A stretch of DNA of 52,686 bases from Belliella filtrata (GTDB taxonomy: Bacteria > Bacteroidota > Bacteroidia > Cytophagales > Cyclobacteriaceae): the NCBI RefSeq assembly GCF_022549775.1, contig NZ_JAKZGP010000035.1, forward strand, positions 1-52,686, in the 5' to 3' direction. The notes beneath the pieces were generated by a model. The model saw only the letters and a program-made list of their open reading frames with translations. It ran no database searches and was not told where the DNA came from. The position numbers and the translations under genes are program-made. Within the stretch, counting starts at the first letter, position 1. Every line of letters begins with the position of its first letter. Below, one piece after another: positions 1-8,399 of the stretch.

Positions 1-136
1 TTCAACTATCTCTAGCAGGTGGGAAAACCTTGAGAGTACCATGGATTATTGTCTCAAACACCTTTATGCTTATCGACGCCAGATTCAAAGAAATTTAAAC
101 AGATCCCCAGAAACATGACAAAGTAGGGTTAACACA
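1..136. other. Window edge, no gene assigned
   Basis: Two plus-strand frames are open from the window edge, one to a stop at 96-98 and one to a stop at 115-117. Either could be the C-terminus of a gene beginning outside the window. Neither short peptide (about 32 and 38 residues) is recognisable, and codon use does not separate them, so no coding call is made. The minus strand is closed in all frames here. Confidence 0.3.
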
Positions 137-556
137 TTACTTCAATTTCAATCTTTCACTTTTGAAGATGGTCTGATCAAAATTAGGCCAGTTGGCATTT
201 TTCACATCTTCAGCAGTGACTACAAAGTGTTGAGGTCCGTAGGTAACTGCACCTGAAAGATTTGCTTTATTCCTTTTAGACACTTCTAATGTCCCTAGGT
301 TTTGATATTCCCCATTTTTGTTTTCCGCCCAAAGAATATAATAATCTCTTTTGGGTGTCAAGCGAGACGGATTTGCTAAATTCTCTACGTTTACATCAAA
401 TGTGTAAACTCCTCCTTTTTGTTTTTTCACTTTAACCTGACCGTCTGCTCCAGGAACCACCGCAGAATTAGGGAAAGTATATTTCTTATTACATGACCCT
501 AATGCAAAGATTACAGTGGCTAAAAGTGATAGTAAAATGATTCGATTCGTTTTCAT
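137..556 (-). CDS. Small lipoprotein of unknown function
   Basis: Protein of 139 residues starting at the ATG read at 556-554. The open frame extends 33 codons further upstream, but only the internal ATG places a signal sequence (MKTNRIILLSLLATVIFALG) at the N-terminus. A lipobox follows with Cys22 (LGSC), so the protein should be a lipoprotein. The mature part is polar, with an N-terminal segment rich in Lys and Val, and shows no domain I recognise. It has no close same-strand partner: the next gene upstream ends at 747 with its own terminator, so it is probably monocistronic. Lipoprotein status is well supported; function is unknown. Confidence 0.75.
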   Translation of the reverse strand: MKTNRIILLSLLATVIFALGSCNKKYTFPNSAVVPGADGQVKVKKQKGGVYTFDVNVENLANPSRLTPKRDYYILWAENKNGEYQNLGTLEVSKRNKANLSGAVTYGPQHFVVTAEDVKNANWPNFDQTIFKSERLKLK

Positions 557-688
557 AATAATTGTTGGTTTATAGTGTTTAGACACCAAACTTTCAATTA
601 GGTCACACCTCTTTTGAATAAAAATCAATAAAAACTTAAAAAATACTATAAACATTTAAACATCAACTTCTTAAATATCAAATAAAAA

Positions 689-722
689 ATCCACGGTCTA
701 CAATAATCTGTGAACCGTGGAT
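689..722 (-). terminator. Rho-independent terminator of the MscS-like gene
   Basis: Inverted repeat ATCCACGGT (689-697) / ACCGTGGAT (714-722). On the minus strand it is followed by a T-rich tail (TTTTTTATTTG). It lies 24 bases after the stop of the MscS-like gene at 747. Confidence 0.8.
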
Positions 723-746
723 ACCTTCTTGAAATATTTTTGATGC

Positions 747-1571
747 TTAATGCTTCACTATCACTTCATTTGCAAAATCTTTGATGGGTACATGGAATTC
801 ACCTTGCTCGTTGGCTATTACCACCGTAAGATTGCCAATGGACAATAATCTTCCCTTTTTGTCCTTATAAGACACTGTATCTCCTATCATGTAATTCCTT
901 CTTACATAATATGTGTATAGGGTCTTTTGCACCAATTCGATAGAGCCTACTCCTAATGCCACTACCAGTGTCAGCACAACTCCTGATACGATAATTACCA
1001 AGTTGCCTGTGATCACACTGATATCTATACCAGCTTGGTTCAATGCAGTAAGAGTGAAAATTATTGCAATGATAAAAAAAACGATACCACTGACCATGGA
1101 AGCGCCTGTGAATGCTATAGCTTCTAAAAAACCTCTAATCGCCCTTTTGATAAAATTAGCGATATACAAACCTATGATTAAGAGTGCTAGAGCGCTAAAG
1201 AGTTTTGGCAGATACGACACCAAATTGGTGATCTCATTAGATATAACAGACCAGCCTAAGATATCGGCAGCCACTGTCAAAAAGACCAAATACAGAATCC
1301 ACCTGACAAATGCGATGATCACTTTAGATAAATCAAACTCAATGGAGGAATCACCAAAAGATCTTGACTCTTTGAGTCTATTAGAAATTTCATCAATCTT
1401 TGATTTCTCCAAGACCTTTGCGAGCACAAAGGTGATCAATTTTGTAAAAAGCCATCCTAAAACAAGAATTACAACAGCACCTAACAAGCTTATGAGATTA
1501 GCACTCAGTTGCTCACCCATTTTCAAAAATGTATTCATCGTCACTTCTGCCCAATCGGTAATTGTTTTCAT
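747..1571 (-). CDS. Small MscS-like mechanosensitive channel family protein
   Basis: 274-residue integral membrane protein from the ATG at 1571-1569. A 12-codon extension upstream would overlap the preceding gene and is not favoured. It has about four hydrophobic segments: near residues 20-45, 85-105, 120-145 and 160-205. The last is a Gly/Ala/Val-rich helix pair like the pore region of MscS relatives. A short beta-rich C-terminal part follows (GDTVSYKDKKGRLLSIGN), resembling a trimmed MscS beta domain. The big cytoplasmic cage of classic MscS is missing, as in the conserved-TM-helix (PF05552-type) group. The start is one base from the stop of the 61-residue gene, which itself overlaps the sigma factor gene, so the three are probably one transcript. 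Channel activity is inferred from family resemblance only. Confidence 0.75.
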   Translation of the reverse strand: MKTITDWAEVTMNTFLKMGEQLSANLISLLGAVVILVLGWLFTKLITFVLAKVLEKSKIDEISNRLKESRSFGDSSIEFDLSKVIIAFVRWILYLVFLTVAADILGWSVISNEITNLVSYLPKLFSALALLIIGLYIANFIKRAIRGFLEAIAFTGASMVSGIVFFIIAIIFTLTALNQAGIDISVITGNLVIIVSGVVLTLVVALGVGSIELVQKTLYTYYVRRNYMIGDTVSYKDKKGRLLSIGNLTVVIANEQGEFHVPIKDFANEVIVKH

Positions 1572-1572
1572 A

Positions 1573-1758
1573 TCAATTAGTTTTGTTTTTGTTGATAAAC
1601 AATTCATTTAAGGAAACTGGTAATGCATCTCCAAATAGACTTGCAATTTCTAAAATCAATTTAGCTTTAGAAACATCTGCCATAACTTTTTCTTTAAGCT
1701 CTGGTGGGGTTTCCTCTAGCTTTTGATCCAATAATTTAAATGGATTTATATCACTCAT
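1573..1758 (-). CDS. 61-residue protein coupled to sigma factor gene
   Basis: Small soluble acidic protein starting MSDINPFKLLDQKL. It has no signal peptide and no clear membrane helix; the centre (KAKLILEIASLFGDALP) is moderately hydrophobic and probably helical. Its ATG overlaps the TGA of the sigma factor gene by four bases (1755-1758), so translation is likely coupled. It ends one base before the start of the MscS-like gene. I recognise no family. The position directly after an ECF sigma gene is where anti-sigma factors often sit, but it lacks the zinc-binding and transmembrane features of common anti-sigma proteins, so such a role is speculation. Confidence 0.8.
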   Translation of the reverse strand: MSDINPFKLLDQKLEETPPELKEKVMADVSKAKLILEIASLFGDALPVSLNELFINKNKTN

Positions 1759-2327
1759 ATCTCTATGGTTTTATAGACTTTCAATAACTTGCTCTTTGCT
1801 CTACTCAACCGCATTTTCACTGCGCTGGTACCGATTTCATATAATGCTTCCAAATCCCCAATACTTGCATCATCTTGATACTTGAGCAAAAGGATCATTT
1901 TCTCTTCTGGGTCGATTTTTTCTAAAGCCGATTTCAATCGCTCTACTTCCATACTTTGAATCTCAAAGTCATCCTCTGGGTTTTGGAGGTTGAGTAATTC
2001 ATCAGTATCTACTGCATGACGCATCATCTTTGCATCCCTATCTCTATTGACATAGTTCACACAATGATTGTAAGACAAGCTATAAAGCCAAGTCGAAAAC
2101 TTAGATTTACCTTGGAATTTACCAATACTAACGAACAATTTCAAAAAAATGTCATGGGTGATGTCTTGCGCTACTGCTTTGGACTTGGTAAAACTCAAGC
2201 ATTTGTTAAAAACTAGCTTTTCATACCTGTTGTATAGCTCTTCAAAACAGCGGATATCCATGGTTTTCACCATTTCGGACGCTATGGCCTCATCCGTCAT
2301 TAATTTTAACTTTTCTCTATCTACCAT
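1755..2327 (-). CDS. ECF-type RNA polymerase sigma factor (sigma-70 family)
   Basis: 190-residue ECF sigma factor. Region 2 spans roughly residues 25-95, with the helix DITHDIFLKLF and the aromatic-rich segment STWLYSLSYNHCVNYV that contacts core polymerase and the -10 DNA. Region 4 spans roughly residues 130-188, with the helix-turn-helix YEIGTSAVKMRLSRAKSKL. There is no C-terminal extension. It is overlapped by the 61-residue gene (ATGA) and followed by the MscS-like gene, suggesting one unit that may respond to envelope or osmotic conditions (inference). The exported flavodoxin gene ends 50 bases upstream on the same strand and could share the transcript. The family call is certain; the regulon is unknown. 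Confidence 0.95.
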   Translation of the reverse strand: MVDREKLKLMTDEAIASEMVKTMDIRCFEELYNRYEKLVFNKCLSFTKSKAVAQDITHDIFLKLFVSIGKFQGKSKFSTWLYSLSYNHCVNYVNRDRDAKMMRHAVDTDELLNLQNPEDDFEIQSMEVERLKSALEKIDPEEKMILLLKYQDDASIGDLEALYEIGTSAVKMRLSRAKSKLLKVYKTIEI

Positions 2328-2377
2328 TGCGATTTAGACACCGTATTTTAGGAAAAGTCACTCCCACTGTGCAATAT

Positions 2378-2950
2378 TTATTTAGCAATCAATTCAGCGA
2401 CTCTATTCCCTAATCCTGTCGCCTTTTCTAAAAACAAATCGGCTATATCCCTACCCTCAAATTCTCCTTCACCTGTAATTGCAGATGCTCCAAAAGAAGC
2501 TTCTACAGTATCTCCCCCCACTATAATCATCCCATGTATCATCATGGCCCTTATCATCGAAAACATCACCGCCTCCTCTCCTATCGAAAACCCTCCTCCA
2601 GTCACAAAAACAGCCCCAAACTTATCCTTCAACATCCTTCCTTCAAATGGCCAACTATTGATAAATTCCTGAACTTCAGGAGCCATATTTGCATTGTAAA
2701 CAGGTGAACCAAGGATAATAGCATTTGCCCCTGTAACCTCTTCTATCAGCACATCTTTGATGTCTTTTAACACAACACCAACCCCTCCTTGCGCCGATAC
2801 ACCTTTTGCCACAGCCTCTGCCATGGACTTGGTCTTCCCTGATTGAGAATAATAGGCAACTAATACAAATGGCGCTTCCTGTGAAAAAGCATCAATTGAT
2901 ATCAATTGTAAAAAAACCAATGCATAGATTTTTAAAACTATACCCTTCAT
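2378..2950 (-). CDS. Exported flavodoxin family protein (WrbA/NQO-like)
   Basis: 190 residues. Residues 1-23 form a signal peptide with likely cleavage in DAFS-Q. The mature part is a flavodoxin fold: phosphate-binding loop SQSGKT (residues 35-40) after a beta strand; GSPVYNANMAPEVQEF, the second FMN loop of WrbA-type NAD(P)H:quinone oxidoreductases; and VTGGGFSIGEEAVM near residue 120, the third loop. The C-terminal helix ends at AELIAK. Flavodoxins are normally cytoplasmic, so an N-terminal export signal is unusual. The protein could be a periplasmic or membrane-associated flavin reductase, or FMN could be bound after export. It lies 50 bases upstream of the sigma factor gene. The fold is confident; substrate and location are inferred. 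Confidence 0.85.
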   Translation of the reverse strand: MKGIVLKIYALVFLQLISIDAFSQEAPFVLVAYYSQSGKTKSMAEAVAKGVSAQGGVGVVLKDIKDVLIEEVTGANAIILGSPVYNANMAPEVQEFINSWPFEGRMLKDKFGAVFVTGGGFSIGEEAVMFSMIRAMMIHGMIIVGGDTVEASFGASAITGEGEFEGRDIADLFLEKATGLGNRVAELIAK

Positions 2951-3076
2951 CTATTGTGCTTAGGATGATTCAGCCAGCAAGTTATGATAAAATTCCAGGA
3001 GTTCCGAGAAGGGTTTAAAACCTTTCACTTCAATACAGAAAAACATTCTGCAATTTTATCTTGAAAAAAATTAAAA

Positions 3077-3117
3077 GTTGAGGGATACCAATAAAAATTT
3101 ATTTGATATCCCTCAAC
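3077..3117 (-). terminator. Rho-independent terminator of acnA
   Basis: Perfect 11-base inverted repeat GTTGAGGGATA (3077-3087) / TATCCCTCAAC (3107-3117) with a 19-base loop. On the minus strand it is followed by TTTTAATTTTTTT. It lies 20 bases after the aconitase stop codon. Confidence 0.9.
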
Positions 3118-3137
3118 ATAGAAAATGTTATTTGAGG

Positions 3138-5912
3138 TTATTTTTTGAGAAAATCTCTCAAAACATAGTGTAGAATCCCTCCATTTTTATAATAAGCTAC
3201 TTCTATTGCAGAATCCAACCTACAAGAAACTGAAAAAGAAACTGATTTACCTTCCTTATTGACAGCTTCAACTTGAAGTGTTTTTAGGGGTGTCAAGTCA
3301 TCAGCAATTCCAGTGATCGTATATTGCTCTGTACCATCAATTCCTAAGGTTTCTGCTGTATCACCTGCCTCATATTGCAAAGGAAGTACACCCATTCCTA
3401 CTAAATTGCTTCTGTGGATTCGCTCATAACTTTCAGCCAAGACAGCCTTGATGCCTAGAAGGTTTGTTCCTTTCGCAGCCCAGTCTCTGGAAGAGCCACT
3501 TCCATACTCTTTACCTGCCAAAACTATTAGTGCTGTATTGTTTTCCTTGTATTTTTTTGAAGCATCGTATACACTCATTTCTTCCCCACTTGGAATATGA
3601 GTAGTATAGCCTCCTTCTTTGGATGTGAGTTGATTTTTGATCCTGACGTTGGCAAAAGTACCCCTGACCATCACCTCATCATTTCCTCTTCTGGAACCAT
3701 AGGAATTGAAATCCTTCCTTTCAACTCCTCGATCAATCAAGTACTGTCCTGCAGGACTGTTAGCTGCAAATGACCCCGCTGGGGAAATGTGATCGGTGGT
3801 AATTGAATCACCTAGTTTGAGTAAAACTTGCGCTCCTTTTATATCTTTTGGTTCAGCCACATCTTCCGATAAGCCTTCAAAAAATGGTACTTCTTTGATG
3901 TAAGTACTCTCATCTGACCATTGATAGATCTCATCCTGAGGGGCGTTTAGTTCCTTCCATTGCTCATTCCCTTCGAATATTTCACCATAGCTTTTTTGAA
4001 AATCAGCTGGAGAAAGTACCTTTCCCATCACTTCAAAAATCTCTTCATTACTTGGCCAAATATCTTTTAAATAGACTGGCTCCAAGTTTGGATCATACCC
4101 GATTGGCTCATTTTGCAAGTCTACGTCAACCCTTCCGGCAAGTGCATATGCAACCACTAGCATGGGAGACATAAGGTAATTCATTTTCACTTGCGGGTGC
4201 ACCCTAGCTTCAAAGTTCCTATTGCCGGAGAGAACAGAACTCACGACAAGGTCATTTTCTTCCACTGCCTTCGCTATATGCACAGGCAATGGACCAGAAT
4301 TACCAATACATGATGTACAACCGTATCCTACTACGTGAAACCTCAATGCTTCCAAGTCATCCAATAGTCCTGCGGAACTTAAATAGTCTGTCACTACCTT
4401 TGAACCTGGAGCCAGAGAGGTTTTAACCCAAGGTTTCACATCTAGACCTCTCTCCCGGGCCTTTTTGGCAACCAAACCTGCTCCAATCATCACAGAAGGG
4501 TTGGAAGTATTGGTACAAGATGTGATCGCTGCAATCACAATAGATCCATCATGCAAGGCAAACTTCTCATTGTTTAGCTTTACAACAACAGTTTTTAGTC
4601 CATTTTTAACTTTTGTCTCATATTCAACCTCATTTGGACTAGTACCTTTGTTTTCAGACGGTTGACTTCCTCCTTCTCCATACCATCTCCCCTCTTCTCT
4701 CTTATCTATAGGAATGTATGCTCTACCATGAACCTCTTGTAGTAGCTCTCCAAACTTTTCCTTGAACTCCCTTACCAAAATTTTATCTTGTGGTCGCTTT
4801 GGTCCTGACACGGTAGGTTCGACAGTACTTAGGTCAAGAGACACTACTGAGCTATATTTGATTTTCGCTTCATTTTCCCTCCATAGCATATTAGCTTTTG
4901 TATAGTCTTCCACTAAAGTAATCTGATCATCAGACCTATTGGTCTTTTTCATATAGTCCAAAGTCCTGTCATCAATAGGAAAATAAGTCACTGTGCAACC
5001 AAACTCGGGAGACATATTTGAAATGGTAGCCCTGTCTGGTACAGTCAAATTATCTAATCCAGAACCAAACACCTCAACAAACTTTCCTACCACACCATAC
5101 CTTCTAAGCATCTCTGTGATGGTCAAAACCATATCAGTTGCTGTAGTCCCAAGTGGAAGCTTTCCTGTAAGTTCAAGCCCTACTACTTCTGGCATAATAA
5201 AATAAATGGGCTGTCCCAAAATCGCTGCCTCTGCCTCAATTCCACCTACACCCCAAGCAACTACTCCTATACCATTTACCATCGGGGTATGAGAATCTGT
5301 ACCTACCAAAGTATCTGGAAAAACTTGTGAATCTCTTGCTATCACACCTTGAGCCAAATACTCCAAATTTACCTGATGACAAATTCCCATCCCTGGAGGT
5401 ACCACGGAAAAATTATCAAATGCCTTTTGAGCCCATTTTAGGAATTGGTATCGTTCTCCATTTCTTTCGTATTCGACATCTACATTTTTTTGATAGGAAT
5501 AATTTGTCCCAAAGTAATCTACTTGGACAGAATGGTCAATAACAAGGTCAACAGGTATGAGTGGGTTGATTTTGTTCGGATCTTTTCCCTTTCTTACAGC
5601 CTCCGCTCTCAGCGATGCAATATCAACTACCGCTGGAACCCCCGTAAAGTCCTGCATCAAAACCCTTGCTGGCTTGAAAGGCACATCTTTATCAGAGGCG
5701 TCTGGAGTCCAATTTGCCAAAGTTTCGACATGATCTTTGGTTATTGCAAAATCATCATAGTTCCGAAGTGCGTTTTCTAATAAAATCCGAATAGAAAATG
5801 GCAGATGATCAATCTTAAAACCAGCATCTTGCATTTTTTTCAAACTCCAGTAGGTGAATTCTCCCTTCTCGGACTTCAAGCTACTTTTTACTTTAAAAGG
5901 ATCGAGTGACAT
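3138..5912 (-). CDS. acnA: Aconitate hydratase (AcnA/IRP1 type)
   Basis: 924-residue aconitase, which interconverts citrate and isocitrate in the TCA cycle in the cytoplasm. It has the full domain order of the AcnA/IRP1 class, starting with FKVKSSLKSEKGEFTYWSLK. The active-site GTDSHTPMVNGIGVVAWGVGG segment is near residue 210. The three 4Fe-4S ligands are visible as one Cys in ITSCTNTSNPSV (about 466) and two in GYGCTSCIGNSGPL (about 532-535). The swivelling C-terminal domain carries GDSITTDHISPAG and the substrate-binding GSSRDWAAKG. Length is normal for the class. It is monocistronic: a clear terminator follows and a 364-base gap precedes. No start ambiguity was seen. Confidence 0.98.
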   Translation of the reverse strand: MSLDPFKVKSSLKSEKGEFTYWSLKKMQDAGFKIDHLPFSIRILLENALRNYDDFAITKDHVETLANWTPDASDKDVPFKPARVLMQDFTGVPAVVDIASLRAEAVRKGKDPNKINPLIPVDLVIDHSVQVDYFGTNYSYQKNVDVEYERNGERYQFLKWAQKAFDNFSVVPPGMGICHQVNLEYLAQGVIARDSQVFPDTLVGTDSHTPMVNGIGVVAWGVGGIEAEAAILGQPIYFIMPEVVGLELTGKLPLGTTATDMVLTITEMLRRYGVVGKFVEVFGSGLDNLTVPDRATISNMSPEFGCTVTYFPIDDRTLDYMKKTNRSDDQITLVEDYTKANMLWRENEAKIKYSSVVSLDLSTVEPTVSGPKRPQDKILVREFKEKFGELLQEVHGRAYIPIDKREEGRWYGEGGSQPSENKGTSPNEVEYETKVKNGLKTVVVKLNNEKFALHDGSIVIAAITSCTNTSNPSVMIGAGLVAKKARERGLDVKPWVKTSLAPGSKVVTDYLSSAGLLDDLEALRFHVVGYGCTSCIGNSGPLPVHIAKAVEENDLVVSSVLSGNRNFEARVHPQVKMNYLMSPMLVVAYALAGRVDVDLQNEPIGYDPNLEPVYLKDIWPSNEEIFEVMGKVLSPADFQKSYGEIFEGNEQWKELNAPQDEIYQWSDESTYIKEVPFFEGLSEDVAEPKDIKGAQVLLKLGDSITTDHISPAGSFAANSPAGQYLIDRGVERKDFNSYGSRRGNDEVMVRGTFANVRIKNQLTSKEGGYTTHIPSGEEMSVYDASKKYKENNTALIVLAGKEYGSGSSRDWAAKGTNLLGIKAVLAESYERIHRSNLVGMGVLPLQYEAGDTAETLGIDGTEQYTITGIADDLTPLKTLQVEAVNKEGKSVSFSVSCRLDSAIEVAYYKNGGILHYVLRDFLKK

Positions 5913-6276
5913 GTAGGTATGTTTTAGTTTGGTTAAAGAAAATTAAAAAAACAGGGTGATTAAATATCGTGATTTTTCGTTGAAATGAAAAATCCCCAGC
6001 TAGACATGTGCATCTGAAATCGTGAATTTGTCAATTAATCAAAACAAAGACATTAATTAGAAAACACTAAATAGTCAACCTAATAAAATTGAAAAAAGTT
6101 TACCTGTAAACATTAAATGATACATTGAGCTACATTTTTATAGGCATTCGCTAGGTAAAAAATATCTAATTTATGATTTTATGCGTAGGGCGTGTTGCCA
6201 ACTATAAAAATCAATACAGGTCATGAACTTAAGGAAAAATATCAAGTATGGTATATTAGAAAACTCCCTTACACTT
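5913..6276. other. Intergenic region upstream of acnA with two small palindromes
   Basis: No gene seen in this 364-base gap. It holds the 5' region of acnA on the minus strand and the 3' flank of pglF. Two inverted repeats stand out: GATTTTTC (5971-5978) / GAAAAATC (5987-5994), and the palindrome GTTTACctGTAAAC (6098-6111). The second has the size and symmetry of an operator. No exact TAnnTTTG promoter box was found. Confidence 0.4.
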
Positions 6277-8196
6277 TTAATTCATCCGATCAAGTATTTG
6301 AAACCTAGATGAATTACTTATAAACTCTGGTACAATGGTTTTCAAATGAGCTACAATGTCACCTTCATTTCCTTTTTCAAGCAAAGGAAAAAACATTTCT
6401 ATCTGACCATTGATTTTAGAATAATTAAAAGATTGAACCCTAGCTATCAAAATTTTAGGGTGATGTGTAAGCCCAACAGACTCCGAATCATTTAGAAGTT
6501 CCTCATAAAGTTTTTCTCCATCACGAAGACCAGTAAATACTATCTGAATATCTTCCCCTACTTTTCTGCCACTTAATTGGATCATTTTTTTTGCCAAATC
6601 AATGATTTTCACAGCCTCACCCATGTCAAACACAAAAACCTCTCCCCCGTTCCCAATGATTCCAGCTTCGAGGACAAGCTGACAAGCTTCTGGAATAGTC
6701 ATGAAATATCGTGTGATCTCTGGATGGGTCACCGTCACAGGGCCACCTTTGTAAATTTGACTTTTGAAAAGAGGAATTACCGAACCACTTGAACCGAGTA
6801 CATTCCCAAACCTTGTTGTTACAAATTTTGTGTAATTTTCTTGATGATTCTTTTCCAAATACTCATTTAATGCCTGCACATAAATTTCTGCTGCTCTTTT
6901 GGTTGCTCCCATTACATTGGTGGGATTGACTGCCTTATCAGTACTCACGAGCACAAACTTTTCCACCTTATTCAAAACCGCCAAATCCGCCAATACTTTT
7001 GTACCTATGACATTATTATTAATAGATTCTTCTGGATGATTTTCCATCATTGGCACATGCTTGTAGGCTGCTGCATGAAAAATCAAATTTGGCTTGTAAG
7101 TTTTGAGCACCTGCTGTATTTTGTTTTTGTTTTTGATATCAGCAAGAATGAATTTTAGGGGAACTGATGTCTCTAAAGAGCTGAAAATCTGCCCAATTTC
7201 ATAAAGGTGAGCTTCAGACTGATCAAGTAATAATAAAAGCTTTGGCTGATAGTGAACAATTTGCAAACAAAGTTCTTTTCCAATAGTGCCCGCTGCACCA
7301 GTGACCAATACGACCTTCCCCTCCAATTCCTCCTTAATAACAGGCCTATTCAAAGAAATCTGATCTCTCCCGAGCAAATCCTCTATCTTTACCTCTCGAA
7401 TAGCATTCAATTCCAAGCCGCCATTAACCCATTGGCTTACAGGAGGAACGATACTCACCTGTAGGTTTAATCTTAAGCAAGATTCTGTTATTTCTCTTTT
7501 ACGTGGTACAGCCAAATTTTGTATTGCTATGATGATATCACTAACACCATGTTTTTCAACCAGTAATTCAAGGTTTTCCAATCCTTTGAAGACGGTCTTT
7601 CCATCGATCTGCTTCCCATCTTTCTTGGGGTCATCATCCAGAAAGCCAACTACATCCAGCCGAGTCCCACTGTCTCTTTTGATTACTTCATGCGTAATCA
7701 TACCTGCTTCTCCAGCTCCAAAAATCAAAGCTACTCTTCCTTTTATTGCTTTTGGCTGATCTTGCGATTTGACAAATAGAAAAATCTCTTTGACCAAAAA
7801 TCTATATAAAACTAATGTGACCAAAGCAATCAATCCAGCTATGACAATTACAGAAGTCGGCATCAATGGAGCTCTAGAATTATTAAAATAACCTAATTGG
7901 CTTATCAATTCAACTAAAATAACTGAAATTAAAACTGTCTGTGCAAGTTTTACGATGTCTTTGAGGCCTGTTAATCGGATGATTCCATCATAACTCTTTG
8001 TAATAATCATTGCAATCAGCCCAAAGCCCATAAACACAATTATTCCCAAGAAATTTTTATGGAAATCTTGAAAAGTAAATTCAAAATTGAAACGAATTGC
8101 ATACCCTAGAATACCAGAAATACAGAAAACGACGATGTCTAACACCGCCACCAACCATTTTGGTATGATTCTGATATTTCTTAAAATCCCTAACAT
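6277..8196 (-). CDS. pglF: UDP-GlcNAc 4,6-dehydratase, membrane-bound PglF/CapD-like
   Basis: 639-residue nucleotide-sugar dehydratase. Four hydrophobic helices fill about residues 10-135. Next comes a CoA-binding-like Rossmann domain (VALIFGAGEAG, about 155), then the catalytic SDR domain with the NAD loop VLVTGAAGTIGKE near 295. The catalytic stretch STDKAVNPTNVMGATKR near 425 has Asp-Lys and a Met in place of the usual SDR tyrosine, the hallmark of PglF/WbpM/CapD-type 4,6-dehydratases. It is the last gene of a minus-strand cluster after pglE, pglC and pglD, and is separated from pglD by 203 bases that include a repeat. With those neighbours the product is most likely UDP-2-acetamido-4-keto-2,4,6-trideoxyglucose, the first step of UDP-bacillosamine synthesis. 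Substrate is inferred. Confidence 0.92.
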   Translation of the reverse strand: MLGILRNIRIIPKWLVAVLDIVVFCISGILGYAIRFNFEFTFQDFHKNFLGIIVFMGFGLIAMIITKSYDGIIRLTGLKDIVKLAQTVLISVILVELISQLGYFNNSRAPLMPTSVIVIAGLIALVTLVLYRFLVKEIFLFVKSQDQPKAIKGRVALIFGAGEAGMITHEVIKRDSGTRLDVVGFLDDDPKKDGKQIDGKTVFKGLENLELLVEKHGVSDIIIAIQNLAVPRKREITESCLRLNLQVSIVPPVSQWVNGGLELNAIREVKIEDLLGRDQISLNRPVIKEELEGKVVLVTGAAGTIGKELCLQIVHYQPKLLLLLDQSEAHLYEIGQIFSSLETSVPLKFILADIKNKNKIQQVLKTYKPNLIFHAAAYKHVPMMENHPEESINNNVIGTKVLADLAVLNKVEKFVLVSTDKAVNPTNVMGATKRAAEIYVQALNEYLEKNHQENYTKFVTTRFGNVLGSSGSVIPLFKSQIYKGGPVTVTHPEITRYFMTIPEACQLVLEAGIIGNGGEVFVFDMGEAVKIIDLAKKMIQLSGRKVGEDIQIVFTGLRDGEKLYEELLNDSESVGLTHHPKILIARVQSFNYSKINGQIEMFFPLLEKGNEGDIVAHLKTIVPEFISNSSRFQILDRMN

Positions 8197-8279
8197 ATAA
8201 CCTTTCGATTAAATTGTTTTTTCTAGTGCTTTAAATCCTGGTTTTTTCACCTCCATGGCACAAATGCACTAAGTATTGT

Positions 8280-8395
8280 CCAAGTGTGTGGTGAATGGTA
8301 GAAGATTTTAGATGTGAGATGTGAGATTTGTGAATTTCGTTTCTAGCTTCTCGTTTCTTGTTTCTCCTCTCTAGTTTCTCTCTACTAAAGAAAGG
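8280..8395. repeat. Low-complexity intergenic repeat between pglD and pglF
   Basis: Stretch with short near-direct repeats: tandem GATGTGA units near 8312-8330, and CT-rich units of the type TTTCTAGCTTCTCG, TTTCTTGTTTCT and CTAGTTTCTC at 8340-8382. Similar TTGTTTCTTGTTTCT wording recurs at 49317-49331 in another intergenic gap. A 67-codon minus-strand frame runs through it but looks like translated repeat rather than a gene. Confidence 0.5.
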
Positions 8396-8399
8396 CTTT

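Noticed and set aside
2-117. Partial plus-strand gene entering from the left edge
   Set aside because: Two frames are open to nearby stops and neither peptide is recognisable; without upstream sequence the call cannot be made.
913-1611. 232-codon plus-strand frame antisense to the MscS-like gene
   Set aside because: It is a mirror of the membrane protein codons: its composition is Ser/Thr/Lys/Ile-rich without domain logic, and the minus-strand product has clear family features.
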